Positions 18,388 to 26,957 of a stretch of 64,000 bases of DNA are shown here, in pieces. The notes beneath the pieces are model-generated. The model was not told where the DNA came from. It searched no databases and saw nothing but the letters and a program-made list of their open reading frames with translations. The translations under genes and the position numbers were made by a program. The DNA is from JAXLVB01 sp046329195 (GTDB taxonomy: Bacteria > Bacteroidota > Bacteroidia > Cytophagales > Spirosomataceae): positions 1,860,001 through 1,924,000 of the forward strand of contig JAXLVB010000001.1 in NCBI GenBank assembly GCA_046329195.1, in the 5' to 3' direction. The first letter of the stretch is position 1, and each line of letters begins with the position of its first letter.

Positions 18388-20289
18388 TTATAACATACCA
18401 TTTGGCGAAATTGGGATTTCGACCATGACCGTTGACCCATACGGGCTGGTGTCTATGGTGAGGTTGCCGTGTACAAAATTAACCTTAGAAGTTAGGTTAC
18501 TTTGAACAAATCGCTGGGCTTCAGTACCATTGTCTTCGAGAGTAAGGTTCAGATAGTCAGGATGATAGATGAGTTGTAGGGTGGCCTCGGTGGCACCCGA
18601 TTGTTTGATTACATTCTGAATCAAGTCGGCTGCAATCCGAAAAATCTGCACTTCGGTGGCAGTGCTGAGGCGCACTTCGTTACCCACACAAACATACTGA
18701 AACGAGACGGCATCGGGTCTAGATACCTTGCGTACGGTTTCTTCTAACGATTTTGACAAACCCAAATGAGCAAAATTTTTCGGCATCAGGTTGTGTGAAA
18801 CGGTTCGGAGGTTTTCGATAGCTGTGTTTAATAGTTTTCGAGCCTCACCCAAAATTGGATATTGTTCTCGAATTTCGGCTCGTCGTAGCAAACTCGAAAT
18901 ATACCCGATGGCCGTCGAGAGCATGGCACCCACATCGTCGTAGAGGTCTTCGGCAATGCGGTTACGCTCCATTTCGAGTGCCTCAATAGTACGCTCTGAC
19001 TGCTCTTGCTGTGATTTATGGAGCTCAATGAGCAAGCGTTCGTTTTGCCGTCGGTATTCGTTGAATCGAAAATACAACAGCCCCATAGTCAGAATCAGCA
19101 AGTCTATCAGCAGAATACCTACCATGAGCAAATACCCATCAAAGCGAAACAGCAGCGGTTGCCCCGCACGAGTCACGTTGATGTTGTAAAGAAAGACCAA
19201 AATGTAGCCAATTAGTTGAATCGAAAGGACAGTCATATAAAAAATAACCTCGCTTTCTCGCTTACGAATCCGCTCAAAAAGGCAGGCATACGCCAGTGAT
19301 ACACTTACCAAAATAAAGCACAACGTAGTGGTGTACATCCAGCTAAACCAATACACTTCGGCCCATTTAAACGCCCTCACCAGCACGCACGTAAGCAAAA
19401 TGAACACAACCAAAACCTTGTACGCTTGCACAAAGCGATATACTCGGCTATTGTGTCGGCTTTGTCGGATAAAGTGCTGAATAAAAGTGAGTTGTGCTAA
19501 CATGATTAACCACGACGAAAGCACCTGCGGGTCGAAGTGGTTAAACCACGGTGCCTGAGGCCACAAGTATTGAAAACCGACCCCTGCCTGTGAAATAATC
19601 TGGAAAAAAGAGGCCAATAACAAACCAATATACCAGACGTAGATGCGGTCGTGGGTAGCAAAACTGAGTACCAGATTCAGAATAACAATCAGTAATAAAA
19701 AACCAGCCACGCCGCCCAAAATCAGGTACTCGTTTCGTTCGTGAGCCTCAAAGGTATTGGTGTGCCAAAGCCGTAGTTGAAAAACCAAGGCTTCGTGACG
19801 CTTTTGGACTCGGATATAGACGTCAATCGGTTGATTAGGAGTGGCTTGTGTCGGAACGATGAAGTTTCGGCTCGGAAAAATACGACTGTCAAACGGTAGC
19901 TCGTCGCCAGTGTGGACAGTAGAGATGATTCGGTTGCTCTGGACTTGATAAACGGTGAGTTCGTTGATGCGAGAATTGGTTACTTCTAACATCATGGGGT
20001 ACGTGTAAAGCGGATTGCCCGATTCGAGCCGAAAGTGTACCCAATGGTCGGCAGAGGTGTAACCAAGATTGAGCAAATCGTCAGCAATTGGTTGAAATGC
20101 CCCTTTTTGATGCTGCAATCGCACTTGATGGATAGTTTGAGTACCTACTGTATCGTGATAAATAGACAACAACCCCCGAAGTGATACTTCAGCCTTCGAC
20201 TCAACCCGAACAGGTAGAGGGCTTTGTTGCGCCCAACTTTTTCCTACTAAGTTGAAGGCAATGAATATCCATAATAAATAAGGTTTCAC
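18388..20289 (-). CDS. 7TM-DISM sensor, degenerate histidine kinase (His replaced by Tyr)
   Basis: About 633 residues from the GTG at 20289, chosen because a normal signal peptide (KPYLLWIFIAFNLVGKSWAQ) starts there; ATGs at 20391 and 20439 would add a long tail. A periplasmic 7TMR-DISMED2-like domain is followed by seven membrane segments, a coiled coil (KSQQEQSERTIEALEMERNR) and a HisKA_3/HATPase region. The H-box reads IAEDLYDDVGAM where the family has ELHDxxG: the phospho-acceptor His is Tyr (codon TAC at 18940-18942). In the ATPase domain an N-box-like QNVIK and DNG remain, but the GLGL glycine lid is missing. It is probably not an active kinase and may act as a receptor or phosphatase-like partner for the adjacent regulator. 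Confidence 0.82.
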   Translation of the reverse strand: MKPYLLWIFIAFNLVGKSWAQQSPLPVRVESKAEVSLRGLLSIYHDTVGTQTIHQVRLQHQKGAFQPIADDLLNLGYTSADHWVHFRLESGNPLYTYPMMLEVTNSRINELTVYQVQSNRIISTVHTGDELPFDSRIFPSRNFIVPTQATPNQPIDVYIRVQKRHEALVFQLRLWHTNTFEAHERNEYLILGGVAGFLLLIVILNLVLSFATHDRIYVWYIGLLLASFFQIISQAGVGFQYLWPQAPWFNHFDPQVLSSWLIMLAQLTFIQHFIRQSRHNSRVYRFVQAYKVLVVFILLTCVLVRAFKWAEVYWFSWMYTTTLCFILVSVSLAYACLFERIRKRESEVIFYMTVLSIQLIGYILVFLYNINVTRAGQPLLFRFDGYLLMVGILLIDLLILTMGLLYFRFNEYRRQNERLLIELHKSQQEQSERTIEALEMERNRIAEDLYDDVGAMLSTAIGYISSLLRRAEIREQYPILGEARKLLNTAIENLRTVSHNLMPKNFAHLGLSKSLEETVRKVSRPDAVSFQYVCVGNEVRLSTATEVQIFRIAADLIQNVIKQSGATEATLQLIYHPDYLNLTLEDNGTEAQRFVQSNLTSKVNFVHGNLTIDTSPYGSTVMVEIPISPNGML

Positions 20290-20453
20290 TCTGATTGTCA
20301 GGAATTTGTGGTGAAATTTCACAAAAATAGAAAAATGCAACTTTGTCAAAAATACAAACTTGTTTGTATTTTGAGGAGCAAAAATAACCATTCGCTTATG
20401 GTAGCCGAACGATTTGGAGTCGTATGGAGTTTTGAGCATACGCCCTGATAGTT

Positions 20454-22226
20454 ATGAAAAACCCCTATTTCTCGCTTTTACGTACGGCATGGCAGTATGC
20501 TCGTCAACAAAAACAACGCTATGTGTTGGTGTATTTCTTGTTTGTGCTGGCCAATGTGGTGTCGGCCCTCAACCCGCTGTTGTATGGTTGGTTTGTGCAG
20601 GCTATTCAGCAGCAAGGGATAGGGGTTATCAAAAGTGCTTGGCTGTACATTGGCGGATACATGGGGCTAATGCTCTTAGAATGGGCTTTTCATGGCCCCG
20701 CTCGTATTATGGAGCGAGATTTGGCCTTTAACCTAAGCCGAAATTTCTTGCAAGAACTCTACCACCAAACGCTGCATCTGCCCGTAAAGTGGCATCAAGA
20801 CAACCACAGTGGCGCTACCATCAACCGTATTCGCAAAGCCTACGAAGCACTCAAGGACTTCTTCCAAAATGGATTCATGTTTTTGCATGCTTTTGCCAAG
20901 TTTGTGTTTTCGTTTATGGCAATGCTCTACTTTTCGCCCTTGTTTGGGATGATTGGCGTCTTGCTGGGAATACTCACGGTCTGGGTGATTTTTAAGTTTG
21001 ACAAACCCTTTATCAAAGCCTTAGACGAAACTAACGAAAAAGAACACGTCGTCTCATCCACGTTGTTCGATAGCTTGTCAAACATCATCACGGTGATTAC
21101 GCTCCGCCTCGAAAAACGCATGGAAAACAGCCTTTTAAGCAAAGTTCTGGAGGTATTTCCGCCGTTTCGGCGTACGGTACGCATCAACGAGTGGAAGTGG
21201 TTTGTGGCTTATGTGCTCATCGGTATTATCTATGCAGTAGTGACCTTGGGGTATGTGTACCAGCACTATACGCCCGGGGAGGTGTTTTTGGTGGGTGGCT
21301 TGGTAACGCTGCTAGGCTACGTGAATCAGTTTACGAGTGTGTTTCAAGATGTAGCTTGGCAATACACCGAAATTATGCGCTACAATACCGATGTGCAAAC
21401 GGCCAGAAGTATTGGTGAAGCGTATGCCGAACAGCATCGCCCCGACCACGAAATAGATTTGCCTAAACACTGGCAACATATTACAATAGAGAATCTTAAC
21501 TTTTCGCATCGAGATGTGTATGAGGCTCATAAACAAGCGCATAGCTTGCATCAATTGAAGCTGCGGATTGAGCGAGGCAAACGTATTGCATTCATTGGCG
21601 AAAGTGGTAGCGGCAAAAGTACCTTGCTGGCCATTTTGAGAGGTTTGTATGCACCCGAAGCAGGCGTAAAACTAAACGTTGACGGCAAGACGTATGACCA
21701 AATGGACGTCATTGCCGACACAGTTACGTTGTTTCCGCAAGAGCCTGAGATTTTTGAAAACACCATCGAATACAACATCACGTTAGGCTTACCCTTTCAC
21801 GAAACAGACATCATGCAAGTCTGTGAAACGGCTCATTTTGCAGAAGTAATCAAGCATTTGCCCAATGGGGTGGCTTCCAATATTCAAGAGAAAGGCGTGA
21901 ATCTTTCGGGAGGGCAAAAACAACGGTTAGCTTTAGCTCGTGGCGTATTAGCCGCCCGAAGCAGTGATATTGTGTTGCTCGACGAACCTACCAGTAGCGT
22001 TGACCCCAAAACCGAAGTGCAGATTTACGACAAGCTGTTTCAAGAATTTAGCGGGAAAGCCATTCTGTCGTCGTTGCATCGCTTGCATTTGCTCACCAAG
22101 TTTGATTATGTATATATCTTACAAAATGGTCGCTTGGTGGACGAAGGCACGTTTGAACAGCTTCGTCAGAATAGCCCGATTTTTCAAGACCTTTGGCGGC
22201 ATCAAGAAGAGGGAGCAGAGGTTTAA
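20454..22226 (+). CDS. ABC exporter, fused membrane and ATPase domains
   Basis: A 590-residue half-transporter of the ABCB/MsbA type that works as a dimer in the inner membrane. Residues 1-320 hold six membrane segments; residues ~360-590 are the nucleotide-binding domain with Walker A GESGSGKST, Q-loop FPQEPEIFENT, signature NLSGGQKQRLALARG and Walker B IVLLDEPTSSVD, then an H-loop in SSLHRLHLL. All catalytic residues are present. The substrate is unknown. It is divergent from the sensor gene. Confidence 0.9.
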   Translation: MKNPYFSLLRTAWQYARQQKQRYVLVYFLFVLANVVSALNPLLYGWFVQAIQQQGIGVIKSAWLYIGGYMGLMLLEWAFHGPARIMERDLAFNLSRNFLQELYHQTLHLPVKWHQDNHSGATINRIRKAYEALKDFFQNGFMFLHAFAKFVFSFMAMLYFSPLFGMIGVLLGILTVWVIFKFDKPFIKALDETNEKEHVVSSTLFDSLSNIITVITLRLEKRMENSLLSKVLEVFPPFRRTVRINEWKWFVAYVLIGIIYAVVTLGYVYQHYTPGEVFLVGGLVTLLGYVNQFTSVFQDVAWQYTEIMRYNTDVQTARSIGEAYAEQHRPDHEIDLPKHWQHITIENLNFSHRDVYEAHKQAHSLHQLKLRIERGKRIAFIGESGSGKSTLLAILRGLYAPEAGVKLNVDGKTYDQMDVIADTVTLFPQEPEIFENTIEYNITLGLPFHETDIMQVCETAHFAEVIKHLPNGVASNIQEKGVNLSGGQKQRLALARGVLAARSSDIVLLDEPTSSVDPKTEVQIYDKLFQEFSGKAILSSLHRLHLLTKFDYVYILQNGRLVDEGTFEQLRQNSPIFQDLWRHQEEGAEV

Positions 22227-22342
22227 ACATTTCATCGTTTTTGTAAAACAGTGAGTAACCAAGCTGTGAGTCATGGCTTTACCCAAGTAACAAGAGCCTG
22301 TTCATCGAAAAACTCCCAGCTTTTTTGTATTCCTAAAATAGT

Positions 22343-22368
22343 TCGTTATATATTTGTGGATATAACGA
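22343..22368 (+). promoter_or_regulatory. Palindromic operator over the -7 box of the peroxidase gene
   Basis: A perfect 9-bp inverted repeat, TCGTTATAT and ATATAACGA, with an 8-base spacer. A TATATTTG -7-like element (22349-22356) lies inside it, 77 bases before the cytochrome-c peroxidase start. The overlap suggests a repressor site, for example for an ArsR- or Fur-like regulator; no regulator gene is adjacent. Confidence 0.6.
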
Positions 22369-22432
22369 TTCGTATTCATTAAAAATGGCAATCGGTAGCC
22401 GTTTTGTGTAGGTTTTAGGAAGAAATTAGGCA

Positions 22433-23521
22433 ATGAATAGAGCAAAAACGATTTTTCTTGTCTTCGTATCAGCCTCAGTTTTAGTCGCCTTGACCTCGTG
22501 GAATCAGTCTATCGAAACAGGCGAATACCCCTTGGTTTATCCTGCCAATTTTGGTAGTAGGTATTCTATTCCGGCAGACAATCCTGTTACTAAAGAAGGG
22601 GTTCATTTGGGCCGACTCTTGTTTTACGAAACCCGATTATCTGCCAACAATAAGGTTTCTTGCGGGAGTTGCCATCAACAACAGTTAGCCTTCACCGACG
22701 GACAAAAGTTCAGTCATGGCATCAGCCAAAACACCACTACCCGCAATACGATGTCGCTGGCTAATCTGCTGTGGGTACGCAATCTTTTTTGGGATGGTAG
22801 AGCCGCCAGTTTAGAAGCTCAATGCGAAGCGCCCCTGACGCACCCCGACGAAATGGGGCAGCCCTTAGCGATTTCGTGTCAGAAATTAGCACAAACCAGC
22901 CTTTATCCGCCTCTTTTTAAGCTCGTGTACGGGTCTGATGAAATCACACCCGATAAAATGGTAAAGGCCATCGCCCAGTTTGAGCGCACGCTGATTTCGG
23001 CTAATTCTCCCTATGATGCCTACTTGAGTGGTAAGTATAGCCCCACCCCACAAGAGCTCAACGGCTTGAAATTATTCTCAACTGCACCACAACCTGACAA
23101 GAACACCAGAGGCGCCAACTGTGCTCATTGCCACGGTGGCGCCAAAACGATGGTGGAGCTATTTCATAACAATGGACTTGATGGGGTGTCGAAAGATATT
23201 GGCAGACAGGCCATTACCCAATCGGAGACGGACCACGGGCGTTTTAGAGTACCTACCCTCCGAAACATCGCCCTGACCGCCCCCTATATGCACGATGGAC
23301 GGTTTGCCACCTTGGCCGAGGTATTGGACCATTATAGTGAGCATCTTGTACAAAGCAGCCATTTAAGCCCTTTTCTGAACGATGTTTCTAATGTGAGAAA
23401 TGGGAAATCATTGTTGCTGACAGCTCAGGAAAAAGCCGATATCATTGCCTTTCTGCACCTGCTCACCGACACCACTTTTATCCATAATCCAGCTTTCTCA
23501 AATCCGCATCAAACACATTGA
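22433..23521 (+). CDS. Di-haem cytochrome-c peroxidase (CcpA/MauG family)
   Basis: A 362-residue periplasmic protein with a signal segment at the N-terminus. Two c-type haem sites are visible: CGSCH near residue 81 and CAHCH near residue 228. The first is followed by QQLAFTDGQKFSHGI, and the family's TRNTMSLANLLW, DGRAASLEAQ and RVPTLRNIALTAPYMHDGRFATLAEVLDHY segments are all present. It reduces peroxide or oxidises a protein substrate using electrons from a small cytochrome. It is followed 18 bases later by a molybdopterin-domain protein, with a palindromic operator upstream. Confidence 0.92.
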   Translation: MNRAKTIFLVFVSASVLVALTSWNQSIETGEYPLVYPANFGSRYSIPADNPVTKEGVHLGRLLFYETRLSANNKVSCGSCHQQQLAFTDGQKFSHGISQNTTTRNTMSLANLLWVRNLFWDGRAASLEAQCEAPLTHPDEMGQPLAISCQKLAQTSLYPPLFKLVYGSDEITPDKMVKAIAQFERTLISANSPYDAYLSGKYSPTPQELNGLKLFSTAPQPDKNTRGANCAHCHGGAKTMVELFHNNGLDGVSKDIGRQAITQSETDHGRFRVPTLRNIALTAPYMHDGRFATLAEVLDHYSEHLVQSSHLSPFLNDVSNVRNGKSLLLTAQEKADIIAFLHLLTDTTFIHNPAFSNPHQTH

Positions 23522-23539
23522 TTAACAATCAACTACCGA

Positions 23540-24034
23540 ATGACTATGAAGAATCTCCTCAGGTGTCTGTTCTTGACCGTTGCCTTAGCATATTGCGCCA
23601 CACGGAGCATAGCACAGAGCATAAAAGTAAAAGGAGAGGTGATAACCCCGCTCACCCTTACCAAAGAAGACTTGCAAAAATTGCCCCAATTGGAGATAAC
23701 AGCCAAAGACAATAAAGGCAACAGCCGTTTGTTTGCAGGCGTGGCAGTGGCGGATGTTTTGAAACAAGCAGGCGTTACGCTAGGCGGACAATTAAGAGGC
23801 GAAAACCTTGTCAAATACGTTATCGCCAAGGCATCAGATGGGTACGAAGTCCTGTTTGCCCTGCCCGAACTCGACCCCGAATTTACAGACCAAGTAGTGC
23901 TATTAGCTTACCTGTCTGACGGCAAACCCTTGCCCGCTGGCGAAGGTAATTTTAGGTTGGTGGTGCCAAAAGATAAAAAGCACGCCCGCTGGATTAGAGA
24001 ATTAGATACATTGGAAGTACGATTTGCGAAGTAA
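23540..24034 (+). CDS. Secreted molybdopterin-binding-domain (sulfite oxidase-like) protein, no catalytic Cys
   Basis: A 164-residue exported protein (signal ends in RSIAQS). The body matches the oxidoreductase molybdopterin-binding fold (PF00174-like): LTKEDLQKLPQLEITAKD, GVAVADVLKQAGV, VIAKASDGYEVLFALPEL, LPAGEGNFRLVVPKDK, ARWIRELDTLEV. The molybdenum-ligating Cys of true sulfite oxidases is absent, as in the short stand-alone members. It is probably co-transcribed with the peroxidase. Its function in this setting is unknown. Confidence 0.8.
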   Translation: MTMKNLLRCLFLTVALAYCATRSIAQSIKVKGEVITPLTLTKEDLQKLPQLEITAKDNKGNSRLFAGVAVADVLKQAGVTLGGQLRGENLVKYVIAKASDGYEVLFALPELDPEFTDQVVLLAYLSDGKPLPAGEGNFRLVVPKDKKHARWIRELDTLEVRFAK

Positions 24035-24339
24035 GATTCGCTTTTGCTGTTATTCTCTTGCTAATCAAGGTGTTAATCTTGGTTGGTGGGAAAATATTTT
24101 TGGGTAAAATATATATACTTTAAAAAGTCTGCGATGGGCAGAACTTGGAGAACCCTTAAAAAATCTTATACGTACCAATAACCTACAATTAGACAGTAAA
24201 GAATTGTAACTTAAGCTATAAAAATATTAATTTTCCAAAAAGTTGTATAATGCTCTAACAAAACAGTTAGTTCGTTAAGCCGACATTATCTCTAAAGTAT
24301 TCTATTTTAAAACCCTGAAAGCTAACTCTATATAATTCT
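24035..24339. other. AT-rich spacer before the cyclase-PPR gene
   Basis: A 305-base AT-rich gap. It should contain the promoter of the downstream gene, but I could not fix a convincing -33/-7 pair. No repeat, RNA gene or small ORF with support was seen. The compositional change begins here. Confidence 0.45.
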
Positions 24340-26937
24340 ATGGCAACTTATCAGAAGATTTATACTCTCTCCTTAGATATTATTTCTTCTACCAAAATTA
24401 TCAACTCACACGGTATTCTTTTTAGAGATAATTTCTACAAATCTTTATCAGAAGTATTTTTAAATGATTTAGATAGATATGAACTCAATGATTCAATAAT
24501 AAAATTTACAGGCGATGGCTTACTTGTTTCTGTTTCTCTTGATAAACTTATCAATTTGCTTTGTTTTACCTTAAAAACTCAATTTTCATTCAACAAACAA
24601 TTTAATCAATTATTGGAAGTTTCTGAACAGGAGTTTGATTGGGGCTTACGCATGGGTATTTCTACAGGTAATGACATTGTGAAAGAAATATTTGGAAAAA
24701 TAGATGTGATTGGTGATTCTGTTAGAAAGGCTGTTAGAACGACTAATTTCTGTAATAAGAATGAGATTGTTGTTACATCAGAGGTACGTGGCGATGCCTT
24801 TCGAGATTTTATATTCAAAGAAATAGAGAAAAGCGAAATCGAAAGCCGAAAAAATGGAGTAGGCGGCTCATTAAAAATGGAAGAGGATATTATGGGTTTT
24901 TATGAGCTAAATGACTTAAAATCTTTCAACGGATATAAAGACATCCCTGTAAAATACATCTTAGCAAAGGATTTAGATAAGAACCAAGTTGCAGATACCA
25001 TTGTGCAAAATGCGGCTGAATCAGAGGCTTTCATCTCGCCCAAAAACTCAGAGGATTACTTTACGCTGTTGGCTGAAACAGAAGCAAATAATGATAAAAA
25101 GAATTTTGAATTACTGAACCAAAAAGGTATTGAAAAAGGCATTACAAAGGACATTATTTACTACAATAAATTAATTCATAAGCATAAAAATTTTAAAGAA
25201 GGCGAAAAAGTCATCAACTTAATAAAAGAGGAAGGGCTGCAACCTAATGTGGTCTCCTTCAATACTTTACTGAATAAAGTTGACAAGTATGAAGAAGGCG
25301 AAAAAGTCATCAACTTAATGAAAGAGGAAGGGCTGCAACCAGATGTGGTCTCCTATACTACCTTACTGAATAAAGTTGATAAGTATGAAGAAGGCGAAAA
25401 AGTCATCAACTTAATGAAAGAGGAAGGGCTGCAACCTAATGTGGTCTCCTATACTACCTTACTGAATAAAGTTGACAAGTATGAAGAAGGCGAAAAAGTC
25501 ATCAACTTAATGAAAGAGGAAGGGCTGCAACCAGATGTGGTCTCCTTCAATACTTTACTGAATAAAGTTGACAAGTATGAAGAAGGCGAAAAAGTCATCA
25601 ACTTAATGAAAGAGGAAGGGCTGCAACCAGATTTGTTCTCCTTCAATACTTTACTGAATAAAGTTGACAAGTATGAAGAAGGCGAAAAAGTCATCAACTT
25701 AATGAAAGAGGAAGGGCTGCAACCAGATGTGGTCTCCTATACTACCTTACTGAATAAAGTTGATAAGTATGAAGAAGGCGAAAAAGTCATCAACTTAATG
25801 AAAGAGGAAGGGCTGCAACCTAATGTGGTCTCCTATACTACCTTACTGAATAAAGTTGACAAGTATGAAGAAGGCGAAAAAGTCATCAACTTAATGAAAG
25901 AGGAAGGGCTGCAACCAGATGTGGTCTCCTATACTACCTTACTGAATAAAGTTGATAAGTATGAAGAAGGCGAAAAAGTCATCAACTTAATGAAAGAGGA
26001 AGGGCTGCAACCTAATGTGGTCTCCTATACTACCTTACTGAATAAAGTTGACAAGTATGAAGAAGGCGAAAAAGTCATCAACTTAATGAAAGAGGAAGGG
26101 CTGCAACCAGATGTGGTCTCCTTCAATACTTTACTGAATAAAGTTGACAAGTATGAAGAAGGCGAAAAAGTCATCAACTTAATGAAAGAGGAAGGGCTGC
26201 AACCAGATGTGGTCTCCTATACTACCTTACTGAATAAAATTGACAAGTATGAAGAAGGCGAAAAAGTCATCAACTTAATGAAAGAGGAAGGGCTGCAACC
26301 AGATGTGGTCTCCTATACTACCTTACTGAATAAAGTTGGAAATTTTGAGGAGGCTTCTAGAATAATAAAAATGATAAGAAAGAGTAATTTTTTTATGGGG
26401 GACTTTAGCTTTCGTCTATTATTGAACAAAATTTCAACCATTAGAGAAGCAAAAAAAATGATAGATTTATTAGTGAAAGAAAAAATAAAAATAACCTCTG
26501 ATATTTATTTAAAACTTTTCAAAAAGGAGATAGGAGACATGTCTATTGAAGAAATTCTAAGATTAATTTTAGAGGAATATAAGGGAAGAACCTCACCATT
26601 CGATTTTACAAACCTTATTAAACAGTTACACAATCTAAATAGAAAAACAGATTGTTATCGATTGATTTTATTGTTTCCATACCTTGATGTTTCAATTAGT
26701 ATTTTACGAGAGGATGGAACTTCTTCTATCGATTACTTAATGTCTTTAGAGCAAGAAAGTTATTTCAAGGAAAAAATCAACTGTGCTAAAGGAATTACTT
26801 ATTTTCTCCAAAAAGACTATGCCAGTGCACACAAAGAATTAGAAATCGCATTATCTTTTCCAATAGAAGGAGTAGGAAGAAAATATATTGAGGCGGCTAT
26901 TAAAACTTGTTTGTTAAAATTGGAGAATCAAAGCTAA
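24340..26937 (+). CDS. Class III nucleotidyl-cyclase-like domain fused to a PPR-like repeat array
   Basis: An 865-residue protein without signal or membrane segment. Residues ~5-200 resemble a class III cyclase: metal Asp13 (LSLDIISST), KFTGDGLLVSV with Lys55 and metal Asp59, RMGISTGND, and DVIGDSVRKAVR, where Asp122 and Arg133 match the base-binding Asp and transition-state Arg, but the usual Asn is Arg129. Residues 272-655 hold twelve 32-residue helical-hairpin repeats of PPR type (VVSYTTLLNKV, then EEGEKVINLMKEEG and LQPD/N); a degenerate repeat and ~170 more helical residues follow. It is AT-rich compared with its neighbours and stands alone, converging with an AsmA gene 20 bases away, which suggests transfer. 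I infer an RNA- or protein-sensing cyclase. A purely structural repeat protein remains possible. Confidence 0.8.
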   Translation: MATYQKIYTLSLDIISSTKIINSHGILFRDNFYKSLSEVFLNDLDRYELNDSIIKFTGDGLLVSVSLDKLINLLCFTLKTQFSFNKQFNQLLEVSEQEFDWGLRMGISTGNDIVKEIFGKIDVIGDSVRKAVRTTNFCNKNEIVVTSEVRGDAFRDFIFKEIEKSEIESRKNGVGGSLKMEEDIMGFYELNDLKSFNGYKDIPVKYILAKDLDKNQVADTIVQNAAESEAFISPKNSEDYFTLLAETEANNDKKNFELLNQKGIEKGITKDIIYYNKLIHKHKNFKEGEKVINLIKEEGLQPNVVSFNTLLNKVDKYEEGEKVINLMKEEGLQPDVVSYTTLLNKVDKYEEGEKVINLMKEEGLQPNVVSYTTLLNKVDKYEEGEKVINLMKEEGLQPDVVSFNTLLNKVDKYEEGEKVINLMKEEGLQPDLFSFNTLLNKVDKYEEGEKVINLMKEEGLQPDVVSYTTLLNKVDKYEEGEKVINLMKEEGLQPNVVSYTTLLNKVDKYEEGEKVINLMKEEGLQPDVVSYTTLLNKVDKYEEGEKVINLMKEEGLQPNVVSYTTLLNKVDKYEEGEKVINLMKEEGLQPDVVSFNTLLNKVDKYEEGEKVINLMKEEGLQPDVVSYTTLLNKIDKYEEGEKVINLMKEEGLQPDVVSYTTLLNKVGNFEEASRIIKMIRKSNFFMGDFSFRLLLNKISTIREAKKMIDLLVKEKIKITSDIYLKLFKKEIGDMSIEEILRLILEEYKGRTSPFDFTNLIKQLHNLNRKTDCYRLILLFPYLDVSISILREDGTSSIDYLMSLEQESYFKEKINCAKGITYFLQKDYASAHKELEIALSFPIEGVGRKYIEAAIKTCLLKLENQS
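25153..26304 (+). repeat. Array of twelve 96-bp (32-codon) repeats
   Basis: Twelve in-frame units of exactly 96 bp. The first (25153-25248) is diverged; units two to twelve (from 25249) are almost identical in DNA. Differences are concentrated at the codons for residues 4-5 (TATACT or TTCAAT, giving Tyr-Thr or Phe-Asn) and 32 (GAT or AAT, Asp or Asn), plus a silent GAC/GAT. One unit (25633) starts Leu-Phe instead of Val-Val, and one (26209) has Ile for Val at position 11. Confidence 0.97.
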
Positions 26938-26957
26938 TTTTTAGTTTAAAATTACAA

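Noticed and set aside
24340..24960. GGDEF diguanylate cyclase domain
   Set aside because: There is no GG(D/E)EF motif; the Asp/Lys/Arg pattern and the GDSVxxAxR segment fit class III cyclases better.
25153..26304. CRISPR array
   Set aside because: Regular 96-bp repeats have no variable spacers, are in frame with a long coding region and encode a helical repeat; they are protein repeats.
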